Shown: positions 35,388 to 43,365 of the stretch, piece after piece
Position numbering within the stretch: the stretch's first letter is position 1
Layout: the number at the start of each line of letters is the position of its first letter
NCBI GenBank assembly: GCA_963781955.1
Contig: CAWAHU010000001.1
Span: forward strand, 1,860,001-1,924,000
Direction of reading: 5' to 3'
Origin: Bog-473 sp963781955
Lineage (GTDB): Bacteria > Actinomycetota > Acidimicrobiia > Acidimicrobiales > RAAP-2
Length of the DNA: 64,000 nucleotides
The notes under the pieces: generated by a model
Told to the model about the DNA's origin: nothing
Seen by the model: the letters and a program-made list of their open reading frames with translations, nothing else
Databases searched by the model: none
Position numbers and translations under genes: made by a program

Positions 35388-36140
35388 ATGGCCGGCATGG
35401 AAGAGGTAGAGGTTGAAGTCGTCGTCGCCCACAACGAGCGCGCGACTCTGCGTGTCGGCGACGTGTTCCTGAAGATCGACGCTGATCAAGCGCGCACCGA
35501 GGTCGAGGTCGAGGCGATGGCAATAGCGCCGATCCCGACTCCGGAGGTCCTCTGGCGGAAGCCGCCTGTGCTTGCGCTCGCCGCCCTCTCAGGGACGGCA
35601 CTCGGCCGCCTCGGCGAGCCGTCGCCAGCGTCGTCGGCGGCGTGGGCCGCGGCGGGTGCCGCCGCCCGGATGCTGCACGACGCGCCGCTGCCGCCATGGC
35701 CGGGTAAGAGCCTGGAGGAGATCGCTTCCCGCCTTGACGGCGAGTGCGAGTGGCTCGTCACGAACGGCGTCCTTCCCACCGACATGGTCACCCGCAACCG
35801 GCGGATTGCAGAGGCAGCACTCCGGCCGTGGTTTCCGGTGTTCACGCACGGCGACCTGCAGGTCGCCCACGTGTTCGTCGACGGTGACGAGATCACCGGT
35901 GTGATCGACTGGTCCGACGCGGGCCAGGGCGATGCCCTCTTCGACCTCGCCATCCTGACGCTCGGACACGAGGAGCACCTTGGCGACGTGGTCGCCGGCT
36001 ATGGCACCGACGTTGACCTCGATGTGATCCGAGCGTGGTGGTCGTTGCGAAGCCTGGTGGCGGCCCGCTGGCTGATCGAGCACGGCTTCGACCCGTCCGC
36101 GCCAGGCTGCGAGTTCGCCGTGCTGAGATCCCAGCTGTGA
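35388..36140 (+). CDS. Aminoglycoside phosphotransferase-like kinase
   Basis: 250 residues from ATG 35388 (ATG 35397 also possible). A protein-kinase-like fold of the APH family: the ATP lysine is in VFLKIDAD (K29), the catalytic loop is FTHGDLQVAHVFVDG (D156) and the metal-binding aspartate is in GVIDWSDAGQGDALFDLA (D174). An arginine/acidic tail follows. Many relatives phosphorylate small molecules other than aminoglycosides, and the HGDLQVAH loop differs from classical HGDLHPGN, so resistance should not be assumed. Confidence 0.87.
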   Translation: MAGMEEVEVEVVVAHNERATLRVGDVFLKIDADQARTEVEVEAMAIAPIPTPEVLWRKPPVLALAALSGTALGRLGEPSPASSAAWAAAGAAARMLHDAPLPPWPGKSLEEIASRLDGECEWLVTNGVLPTDMVTRNRRIAEAALRPWFPVFTHGDLQVAHVFVDGDEITGVIDWSDAGQGDALFDLAILTLGHEEHLGDVVAGYGTDVDLDVIRAWWSLRSLVAARWLIEHGFDPSAPGCEFAVLRSQL

Positions 36141-36240
36141 GGTTGCACGAGCCCGATTGATCAGCCCGTCGGGTCCGTCACCAACGATCCTGATGCCCTC
36201 AATCCAGCGGAGGGTGAGTTCCTAACGGCAGTCAAGCCCC

Positions 36241-37647
36241 TCAAGCCACATTTTCGGTAGCGTCTTGCCCTGGCGGGTCGGTGGCCGGAGCGACCTTCTG
36301 GGCCGACTCCTTTCTGCCTCGACCCGCCGCCTTGTTCCTGAGCAGTTTGGCGGGAGTGTTCCGACGACGGGCTGCCCGAACCTTGGGGTCGATCTTGAAC
36401 CGGTCGGTGCAGGCAGCCTTGCCTTCCGCTTCGGTGATCGCTTCTCCGAACTCGTCGCGCAGGGCGTAGATCTCACCCTTGCGCCAGCAAGCGGCGATCC
36501 GGGTGATGAGAACGGCCGACACTGAGCACAGCGCTGAGTTGTGGTGCTTTCCCTCGACCATGACGAGTCGGTGGTAGCGCTGGGCGAGGGTCGGATCGAT
36601 GTGCCGGGCGTGATCGGCCGCCAGGTAGAGGGCCTGGCGCAGCCCGGCGTCACCCGCCCTGGTGATGCCCTTGTGCCCCGCCGCCAGTCCGGACTGGTCG
36701 ACCTTGGGCACAAAGCCGGTGAAGGAGCGCACCCCGGCCAGGTTGGCGAAGCGGTTGAAGTCGCCCGCGTTGGCCAAGATGGCCGCCGAGAGGACGGGTC
36801 CGAGCCCCGGTGCCGAGCGGACGATGCCCAAGGGATCGGCCTCGTCATAGAGAACGGCGATCCGCTTGTCGGCGGCTTCGATCTCGTCGTCGAGCTGGCG
36901 GAGCACTCGGACTTCGGAGGCGATGTCGTGGGCCAACTCGGTGAAGTCGATGCCCCCGCCTGACCACAGGGCCAGGGTCTCGTTCGCCATGGCCAAGAGC
37001 TCGTCGGCCTTGTCTTCGCGCCACAGTCCCGAACTCGAGCGGATCAACAGGGCAGCGAGCCGGCTCCGCCCGAGGCGCTTGAGCGCCCGTGGATCGGCGT
37101 ATTTCTCCAAGATGACCAGGGCGGTCTTCGAAGCGGTGGCCGATCCGAGGGAGTCGGCCCATCCCGGACCGAGCAGCTCGACCAGTGCGTCAAGACGGAG
37201 ACTGGCCGCGCTGCGGCGCTTGACCAGGCTGAAGCGATGGCGCACGGCCCGGCGCAGTGACTGAGCTGGGCCAAGGTTGTCGATGCCCCGCAGGCCCTCA
37301 GGGTGGAGCAACGGCAGACGGGCCAGCACCCGTGAATCCAAGCGGTCGGTCTTGATGTGCTTGTTGTAGTAGTCCCGCAGGTCGGCCGACTGCTCGGGTG
37401 GCACCAAGATCACCGTGGCGCCGCGTGCTTGGAGCCAGGCCGACAGCGGCACCCAGGCGTTGCGGGTCGGTTCGAGGATCACAGTCACCGACGTATCGGC
37501 GGGGATCTTGGCCCACAGGCGCTCGAGGTCGGCAGTCGTCGTGCGGAACCTCCACGACGACCAGAGGAACTCACCTCGCTCGTCGGCCAGGCTGGCCCGG
37601 TGGTCGGCCCGACAAGCGACGTCGATGCCCAACCTCACTTCCTTCAT
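36241..37647 (-). CDS. IS110-family transposase, copy 1
   Basis: 468 residues from ATG 37647, with AAAGGA upstream. The DEDD catalytic domain shows GIDVACRADHRAS, VILEPTRNAW and KTDRLDSRVLARLP. The C-terminal transposase_20 domain has SAPGLGPVLSAAILANAGDF and the GITRAGDAGLRQALYLAADH region, which holds the likely catalytic serine/threonine. It differs from copy 2 at a few residues only (H/R in FTELAxDIASE; GQ/EE near the C terminus). It appears intact. Enzymes of this family act with a structured RNA that guides target choice. Confidence 0.93.
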   Translation of the reverse strand: MKEVRLGIDVACRADHRASLADERGEFLWSSWRFRTTTADLERLWAKIPADTSVTVILEPTRNAWVPLSAWLQARGATVILVPPEQSADLRDYYNKHIKTDRLDSRVLARLPLLHPEGLRGIDNLGPAQSLRRAVRHRFSLVKRRSAASLRLDALVELLGPGWADSLGSATASKTALVILEKYADPRALKRLGRSRLAALLIRSSSGLWREDKADELLAMANETLALWSGGGIDFTELAHDIASEVRVLRQLDDEIEAADKRIAVLYDEADPLGIVRSAPGLGPVLSAAILANAGDFNRFANLAGVRSFTGFVPKVDQSGLAAGHKGITRAGDAGLRQALYLAADHARHIDPTLAQRYHRLVMVEGKHHNSALCSVSAVLITRIAACWRKGEIYALRDEFGEAITEAEGKAACTDRFKIDPKVRAARRRNTPAKLLRNKAAGRGRKESAQKVAPATDPPGQDATENVA

Positions 37648-37916
37648 GGCTTGGTCCTTTCGCTGGACGGCTGATCGGTCGGCTCTCCGTCGTCGAGCAG
37701 TGCACGCTCCGCAGGGGTGTGACCATCCAGACATTCGAGAAGCAGGGGTCCGATTCTGTGATCGGCCGCCGAGTTCCAGAACAGGGATGCACGTGCGTCG
37801 GGAGGCTCGTCTGACAGACGATCACCGTTGTGGAGTCGAGCTGTCGCCCGCTCCGATCCCCGTAAAGTCAAGCCAGAAGAACCGACCCGACGCACCCTAC
37901 GAAGGGCTTCCGCCAA
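37644..37916 (-). CDS. Small ORF preceding the IS110-type transposase
   Basis: Up to 90 residues, ending with TGA that overlaps the transposase start (ATGA, four bases). The C-terminal two thirds looks protein-like (DARASLFWNSAADHRIG, PLLLECLDGHTPAERALLDD). The start is unclear: TTG 37916 is the first possible and internal GTG codons exist. Identical in copy 2, which says little because both are recent. It could be a true leader protein, or a chance frame over a guide RNA. Confidence 0.4.
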   Translation of the reverse strand: MAEALRRVRRVGSSGLTLRGSERATARLHNGDRLSDEPPDARASLFWNSAADHRIGPLLLECLDGHTPAERALLDDGEPTDQPSSERTKP

Positions 37917-38173
37917 ATCGGTGGACGCCCGGAACCAACGCTAAATATCCCCGAACGCCGGTCAGTGGGACCAGGGTACGTCAAGAGCGTGTGGAGGCTG
38001 GGAGTCAGTTGCGAGGGCTGCAGCCTGCAACTCGCTCCCGGTGTTGCGGGCCGGCGCCCCGGCGTGAACCGGGCACTGGTACTCGCCGCGGGGCGACCGG
38101 TGGTTCCGAGTGTGGGCATGCCCCGAGCACCTCGCGGGGTTTGGTCTTGCCCCGGGTGCCATGATGACAAGCG

Positions 38174-38419
38174 GTGACGACCGCTCAAGCTGTCGCAGAC
38201 TGGATGGTGGCCAAGGTCGAGGTGCTGGGATTCCTGTACCAGTCGACGGCGGTGAACGACATTGCCGAGCACTTCGGTGCGGAGTTCACGTACAGGGACG
38301 AAGCGGGCCGTCTCGCCATCGCCAAGCCCGTGCTGCAAGCTTTTCACGAGCTCACCGGAGACGCCGTCTTCTGGGACCACGGGACCCAGGCTTGGCGTCT
38401 TCAAACGAAGAAGCGCTAA
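38174..38419 (+). CDS. DUF6953-like small protein
   Basis: 81 residues from GTG 38174: TTAQAVADWMVAKVEVLGFL, DIAEHFGAEFTYRDEAG and FHELTGDAVFWDHGTQAWRL match the small DUF6953 type of winged-helix-like proteins as I remember them. Function unknown. Stands alone, 212 bases from the IS110-type copy. Confidence 0.7.
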   Translation: MTTAQAVADWMVAKVEVLGFLYQSTAVNDIAEHFGAEFTYRDEAGRLAIAKPVLQAFHELTGDAVFWDHGTQAWRLQTKKR

Positions 38420-38638
38420 ATAGCCATCGTGCTCGCGAAGAAGTAGAAATCCTCCTCATCCCGTAGTTGCTTTGATGGTTCGAATGCTGGCATCGGCGAA
38501 CACGGTCACACTGCCTGCCATTGCCAAGGCGACGGGCATGTCCACTTCGGCCGCTTCCAAGGTGGGAACGCCGTAGCCAGAGCGAGGGGTAGCGCACCAT
38601 CCCGGCGGTCGGTGGCACGTCTTCACGGCGTGGCCCAA

Positions 38639-38908
38639 TCAGGCGTGGTGGATGATCTCTCGAATCTCCACACGCTCGACTGTCACGCCGGGGGCGGGGT
38701 TGAATCCGGGCGACGGTGCGGCGGCGGTCGCATTCTCCTCTGTATCCCAGAGGCCCACCATCAAGCCCTCGCCGTCGATGGGCTCCATCCAATAGCCACC
38801 CCGGAAGCCCGCCAAGCTTCTGAGCCGCTTCTCAACTGCGTCGGTCCCCCCGACGGCCTCGTCCAGACGATCCATGTCGATGCGTGTATGGGTAATGGTC
38901 GCGTGCAT
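38639..38908 (-). CDS. Small ABM-like (dimeric alpha-beta barrel) protein
   Basis: 89 residues from ATG 38908, with GGGGAG eight bases upstream. MHATITHTRIDMDRLDEAVG, AGFRGGYWMEPIDGEGLMVG and LWDTEENATAA fit a ferredoxin-like monooxygenase or stress-barrel domain of about 90 residues. The two flanking gaps (38420-38638 and 38909-39168) show no gene I can support. Confidence 0.7.
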   Translation of the reverse strand: MHATITHTRIDMDRLDEAVGGTDAVEKRLRSLAGFRGGYWMEPIDGEGLMVGLWDTEENATAAAPSPGFNPAPGVTVERVEIREIIHHA

Positions 38909-39168
38909 GTCTGCTCCCCTTCCTCGCATTCCGTTGCCCGGCACGGAGGAAGTTACGACGGGGTTACCCCTGGAAACAAGGGCACCTTGGGAGAGATGGT
39001 CCGGCGAGGAGTAGCAACGATCTTCGTCCCCGAGCCGTGGTCGGGGCGTTGACGGGTGGGGGGACTACACGAAATGCAACCCGGACCCGGCGTACTGGGG
39101 CACCCAGATGCTCAGCGCCGGAGCGTGCCGGTTGACTATCCGCTCAAGTGGGGATGGAATCGTCGCCT

Positions 39169-39987
39169 ATGTCCAGTGATGCGATGGGGGGCGCCGAGTA
39201 CCTGCAGTGGTGGCACGCTCGCCACCCCGGAGCAACGTCGGCGTTGCTGGATTCACTGACAGATGGGGTGGGCCGCAACTCCTACGAGGTGCTTGCTGAA
39301 CTGATTCAGCAAGACGACGAACCCGTCCTCGACCTGGCCTGCGGTGACGGTTACCTCCTTGAGCTACTTTATCCGAACCATGCCTGCGTCGGAATGGACT
39401 GGAACGGTGCCGAGTTGGACGCTGCCTGCCGGCGGATTGGACACGGAGCACCGCTGGCCCTAGCCAATGCTGCTGGGTTGCCCGTCGCAACTGCCGCGTT
39501 GGGCGCCGTTACTTGCCACTACGCCTTGATGCTCTTGCAGCCGCTAGAAGGAGTGCTCGCAGAAGTAGCGCGGGTCCTCCGCCCAGGCGGCCTTCTCGCC
39601 ACCGTGCTTCCGGCACCCCCGCCGGAGAACACACCAAACCCAATCTCGGTGTTTCGCGCTGCGTGGCAACAGGTAAGCGGGACCTACCCGATCGACATCC
39701 CACAAATCCAGGACGATCGAGCCCTGCAGCTCGACAGCCTGGTAAGGCTTCTCGCCAACGCTGGATTCGGCTCCGTGTTGGTGCAGTCTATCTCAGCGTC
39801 GAAAACGATGACGGTTGATGAAACCAGTCGCTTTCTGCTGTTGACCTATCTACCGGATTTGCTACCCCCAGCCGGCTATGCCGAGCTGACGCGGGTCCTC
39901 AGGGTTGAGCTGGACAAACTAGATGGCGGTACCGACATGGTGACCTTTGTAGAGCATTCAGACCTCGTGACCGTCCGCCGCCTCTGA
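39169..39987 (+). CDS. Class I SAM-dependent methyltransferase
   Basis: 272 residues from ATG 39169 (39181 also possible). SAM motif I is PVLDLACGDGYLLELLYP, followed by VGMDWNGAELDAACRR, GAVTCHYALMLLQPLEGVLA and RVLRPGGLLATVLPAP. The second half may confer substrate specificity. UbiE/COQ5-like folds of this sort act on diverse small molecules. Less GC-rich than core genes. Confidence 0.88.
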   Translation: MSSDAMGGAEYLQWWHARHPGATSALLDSLTDGVGRNSYEVLAELIQQDDEPVLDLACGDGYLLELLYPNHACVGMDWNGAELDAACRRIGHGAPLALANAAGLPVATAALGAVTCHYALMLLQPLEGVLAEVARVLRPGGLLATVLPAPPPENTPNPISVFRAAWQQVSGTYPIDIPQIQDDRALQLDSLVRLLANAGFGSVLVQSISASKTMTVDETSRFLLLTYLPDLLPPAGYAELTRVLRVELDKLDGGTDMVTFVEHSDLVTVRRL

Positions 39988-40050
39988 CTCCGCCAAGGTG
40001 CCGCACGGTGGCGCCCCATCCCGGCGAAGTGGGACACCCTTGGCGTTATC

Positions 40051-40674
40051 GTGGCCGTCGTGGATCGATCACTGGCTTCGTCGGCGCCACGTGTTGCGGC
40101 AAGGCTGGGGGCGGTGAAGTCGGCTCGTCTTGAGCTGACACCGATCGACTGGGGCTCAGTTGATCGCTTGACTCCCGTGTTCGCCAAGGAGGAGGTGTGG
40201 CGGTTTCCCTTCGGCCGGGGTCTTACTCGCGCCGAGACGGAAGCCTCTGTCAGCGGCTGGATTGAGCATTGGACTGTTTTGGGATTCGGGCTGTGGATGG
40301 TCACGGAGCGCCAGCACGGGGTGACCATCGGCTACGCGGGACTGGCAGTACCGACGTTCCTTCCTGAGGTTCTTCCCGCAGTCGAGGTGGGTTGGCGGTT
40401 CGATCCCTCAGCGTGGGGCCATGGCTACGCTACAGAAGCAGCCGAGGTGGCGCTCGAGTGTGCGTTTGAGGTGCTCCAGCTGAATGAAGTGCTCTCGCTG
40501 CCGCAGGTCGACAACCCGCGGTCAGTGAGGGTTGCCGAGAGGATCGGGATGCGTCTTGAACGGAGCGCGATCGTGCCCGCAAGCGATGAGCGTGGCCCAG
40601 TCGAAGTTGCCGTGATGATCATGACTAGCCGCGAATGGGGTTCACGACAATCGAGCCCCGCGCTCGGTAGCTAA
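40051..40674 (+). CDS. GNAT acetyltransferase, RimJ/RimL-like
   Basis: 207 residues. SARLELTPIDWGSVDRLTPV, then VEVGWRFDPSAWGHGYATEA with the acetyl-CoA loop (GHGYATEA), and NPRSVRVAERIGMRLE, the usual GNAT motif B. It probably acetylates an amine of a small molecule or protein N terminus. The start 40051 is uncertain because ATG and GTG options exist within the first 25 codons. Confidence 0.88.
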   Translation: MAVVDRSLASSAPRVAARLGAVKSARLELTPIDWGSVDRLTPVFAKEEVWRFPFGRGLTRAETEASVSGWIEHWTVLGFGLWMVTERQHGVTIGYAGLAVPTFLPEVLPAVEVGWRFDPSAWGHGYATEAAEVALECAFEVLQLNEVLSLPQVDNPRSVRVAERIGMRLERSAIVPASDERGPVEVAVMIMTSREWGSRQSSPALGS

Positions 40675-40873
40675 CGACCTCGGGGAGTCATCAGAGAAGG
40701 ACTGGCGCTACCCGGCCTAGCGCCTAGTGGCGCCGAACTACCCCACCGTCCCGGCGGAAGGGGCACCCGCGGTGAGCTTTAGTCCAAGTCGGCACGCGCC
40801 TCGCTATTTCTCCAACCTCTGACACAAGGTCACGAACGTTCCGACGCTCAGTTGTCGGGAAGGTTGTCGGAGT

Positions 40874-41089
40874 TCAGTCGCCACCCTCGTACTTGAAAGA
40901 AACCTTCACCCTGGCTCGATACGCCTTGACCTTCCCATCCTCGAGCTGGAGGTCGAGTTCGGCCACCTCGGCGATTCGAAGGTCACGCAACGACGCGCTG
41001 GCCTTTGCCACCGCTGCGCTGGCGGCCTTCTCCCAGGACTCCCCGCTCGTACCTACGAGTTCTATGACCTTGTACACGCTCTCGGCCAT
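40874..41089 (-). CDS. Dodecin (flavin-binding small protein)
   Basis: 71 residues, the family length. MAESVYKVIELVGTSGESWE followed by AAVAKASASLRDLRIAEVAE and KVKAYRARVKVSFKYE is the complete dodecin beta-alpha-beta-beta pattern. Dodecins assemble into hollow 12-mers that store riboflavin or FMN in the cytosol. The start is preceded by purine-rich GAGAGGAG. Single gene. Confidence 0.95.
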   Translation of the reverse strand: MAESVYKVIELVGTSGESWEKAASAAVAKASASLRDLRIAEVAELDLQLEDGKVKAYRARVKVSFKYEGGD

Positions 41090-41329
41090 GACAAGCTCCT
41101 CTCTCCTCGATGTTGCTTAGACACTACGCCGACCTGGACGCTGCTTTCACCGGCGTGTCGGCATCCACGTAGCGCCCCGAATTGTCTTCGGCGGATCCGA
41201 TCCACAAGGTCTCGCCGAGGCTGACTGGTCCCGCCCAAAGCCGGCGAAGTGGGGCAGTCTTGCCACCGGGATCCGGTTGCGAATCCGCCAAGCGATAGGG
41301 GCGTTGAAACTCTGGCCGACGACGGCTGC

Positions 41330-42687
41330 TCAGGACCCCGCCCTAGAACCCCAGAATGGCGCGTCACCGAAGGCGAAGACGCCACCGTCGGCCGCCAGCA
41401 TCCAGTAGCCCTTCCCGTCGTCGGTAGCCGCCATCCCCGTGATCGGGGCGTTGAGCACGATGCTGCCCAGTGATCCCTCGAAGGCCGCGTTGAACGAGAA
41501 GATGCCGCCGTCCGACGCGACGAGCCAATAGCCGCCCAGGGTGTTACCGGACACCCCGACGATCGGCTTGTTGAGCGCCTTGCCGCCCATGGAACCCCAG
41601 AATGGCGCGTCCCCGAAGGCGAACACGCCGCCGTCGCTCGCCACCATCCAGTAGCCCTTCCCGTCAGCGGTCGAGGCGATGCCTACGATCGGCTGGTTCA
41701 GGGACTGCCCGGGCTTGAGCGCGCCGGGGACCGAGCCGTAGAAGCCGGCGTCCCCGAAGGAGAACACGCCGCCGTCGGTGGCGACGAGCCAATAGCCGCC
41801 GTGGTCGGGGGTCGAGGCGATGCCGACGACGGGCGAGTTGAGCGGAGTGCCCCCCATGGATCCGTAAAAGGGGGCGTCATAGGCATCGACAGCACCAGCG
41901 GCATCAGCAATCCACACGGGGGGAGAGGTCATGGGTGAGGGGCTGGCACCGGACGCGGCGGCATGTCCGACAACCGGTTCGGGGAATCCTGGCCCCGGGA
42001 AGCCTGGCGAATGGGCGGTCGCTGACGCGGCGTCTCCGAAGCCACTGGTGACGCCCAACACGTTGACGAGCACGTAGCCGCGGTTGCCCGGGGTCGATGT
42101 GATCCCGACATAGTCGAAGATGTTGGTCGGAAACGACGTGCTTGGGCCGACTAGCCCGCCGACCGTGAGGGTCAGCGTGGAGCTGCAAGGGTTGTTGTTG
42201 GACGGCACGTTCGGGAACGGCACGACAACGGTGCCGGCGACAGGGCTCGAAGCGATGAACTGGTACGGCAAGCCCGCCGGGTTGAAGCAGTTGGCATCAA
42301 TCATCGACCATTGGATGTCGGGGGAGGCTCGTTGGGCAGAAAGGTCACCTTGACGGTGTAGGTCTGCCCGTTCCCCGCGACGTTGGTAGGACGGACACCA
42401 CCCGACGTGGCGATCGTGCCGGTCACCGAGATCGTTGTGTTGCATCCTTGCCCGGCCACGGTCGGTGCCAACTGCACGTTGATCGTGGGAGAGCCGGATT
42501 GGCTGAATGGTGGTTGAATGGTGGCCCGGGGCGAGCCGAGTGTCACGCCACACCCCGACGCCGCTCCGGCGGGTGCCTGGCCGACGCCGACAACCACCGG
42601 CGCCAGCGCGAGGGTGCCGGTCACAGCTGCAAGCGCAGCGACCGATCGCCCGACCCGACCCCAACCGTGCAACGGCGAACCGGACAT
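41330..42687 (-). CDS. Secreted repeat-propeller protein with an apparent frameshift
   Basis: From ATG 42687 a signal peptide (SVAALAAVTGTLALAPVVVG) precedes Ig-like strands to FLPNEPPP. A one-base slip in GGGGG (42320-42324 on the plus strand) then moves the rest to another frame (IQWSMIDANCFNPAGLPYQF). From about 41890 down, five units of the type PIVGIASTPDHGGYWLVATD followed by GGVFSFGDAGFYGS, about 47 residues each, form a propeller common in Acidimicrobiia-like secreted proteins. The last blade ends abruptly at DAPFWGSRAGS. Probably a cell-surface protein; homopolymer error is the simplest cause of the break. Confidence 0.82.
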
Positions 42688-43365
42688 GGCGAACCTCCCG
42701 AGTCAGGGTCACGCTCTTCACCCGTTTGTGGCCTAATCCCTCGGTCGAGTGACCTGAAGGGACTTTGGACCATTTCGGACCATTCCTGGAAGGCAGAGTG
42801 CGGAGGGTGGATGGCGGACGGTGGATGGTGCAGGACGCAACGCTCTAGAAACAAGCCCGTCCCGTGTTGATGCCCTATCCCCGTTGTGCCGTTTGTGGGC
42901 AGGCAACAATCGCGAGCGCTGGGGCTATCTCGCTGAGATTCGGAAAGCCAGACACTTCACTGCGTGAGCCCTCGGCCTAACGCCGCAAGAGGCAGATGTC
43001 TCCGGCCGCTTCTGAGACAGCGCCCGATGGTGATTGCCGTGGGTGCTGGTACTGCACCGCACCACATCAACAGAGCATCAACGGAGCCAGTTGTCGAAAC
43101 CAAAGCCCGCATGCCCTTCCGCGGCGGGCCGAGCAACGATGCGCCGGCCGCTGCGTGGTCTCGCGGTGAGATCGTCAGGAAACCTCTAGAGAACGAGTCT
43201 CGAAAGTGTTATCACTGTTGATGGGAAGAGGAGCACCTCCTTAGGCGTTCAAGCCCTGGAGGAGCAAGGGGCCTCGGTAGAGCCGCGGGCCCTTCGCGAC
43301 ACTCCCCCATATCCAACCGGACGACCAGGTTCATTCGTGGTCGATGACGCCGAGGAGAGTGGGAG
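42688..43365. other. Long gap without a recognised gene
   Basis: About 680 bases with lower GC content than the flanks and no convincing coding frame on either strand. Short frames exist but lack ribosome sites and family features. It separates a minus-strand gene from the plus-strand unknown gene, so both promoters lie here. Confidence 0.5.

Larger units (their letters stand above)
36212..37961 (-). mobile_element. IS110-type element, copy 1
   Basis: A 1750-base segment repeated almost identically at 54227-55976 (constant offset of 18015). Shared sequence begins gggtgagttcctaacggcag and ends tatccccgaacgccgg; the flanks differ. No terminal inverted repeat and no target duplication are visible, as expected for IS110. 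It contains the transposase (36241-37647) and an upstream ORF or non-coding region up to 37961. Confidence 0.93.

Noticed and set aside
35388..36140. Calling the phosphotransferase an aminoglycoside resistance gene
   Set aside because: The catalytic loop is family-like only and many relatives act on other substrates; nothing in the context supports resistance.
38456..38638. 60-codon minus-strand frame (YGVPTLEAAEVDMPVALAM...)
   Set aside because: Partly protein-like, but with no ribosome site or recognised family; kept as an unassigned gap.
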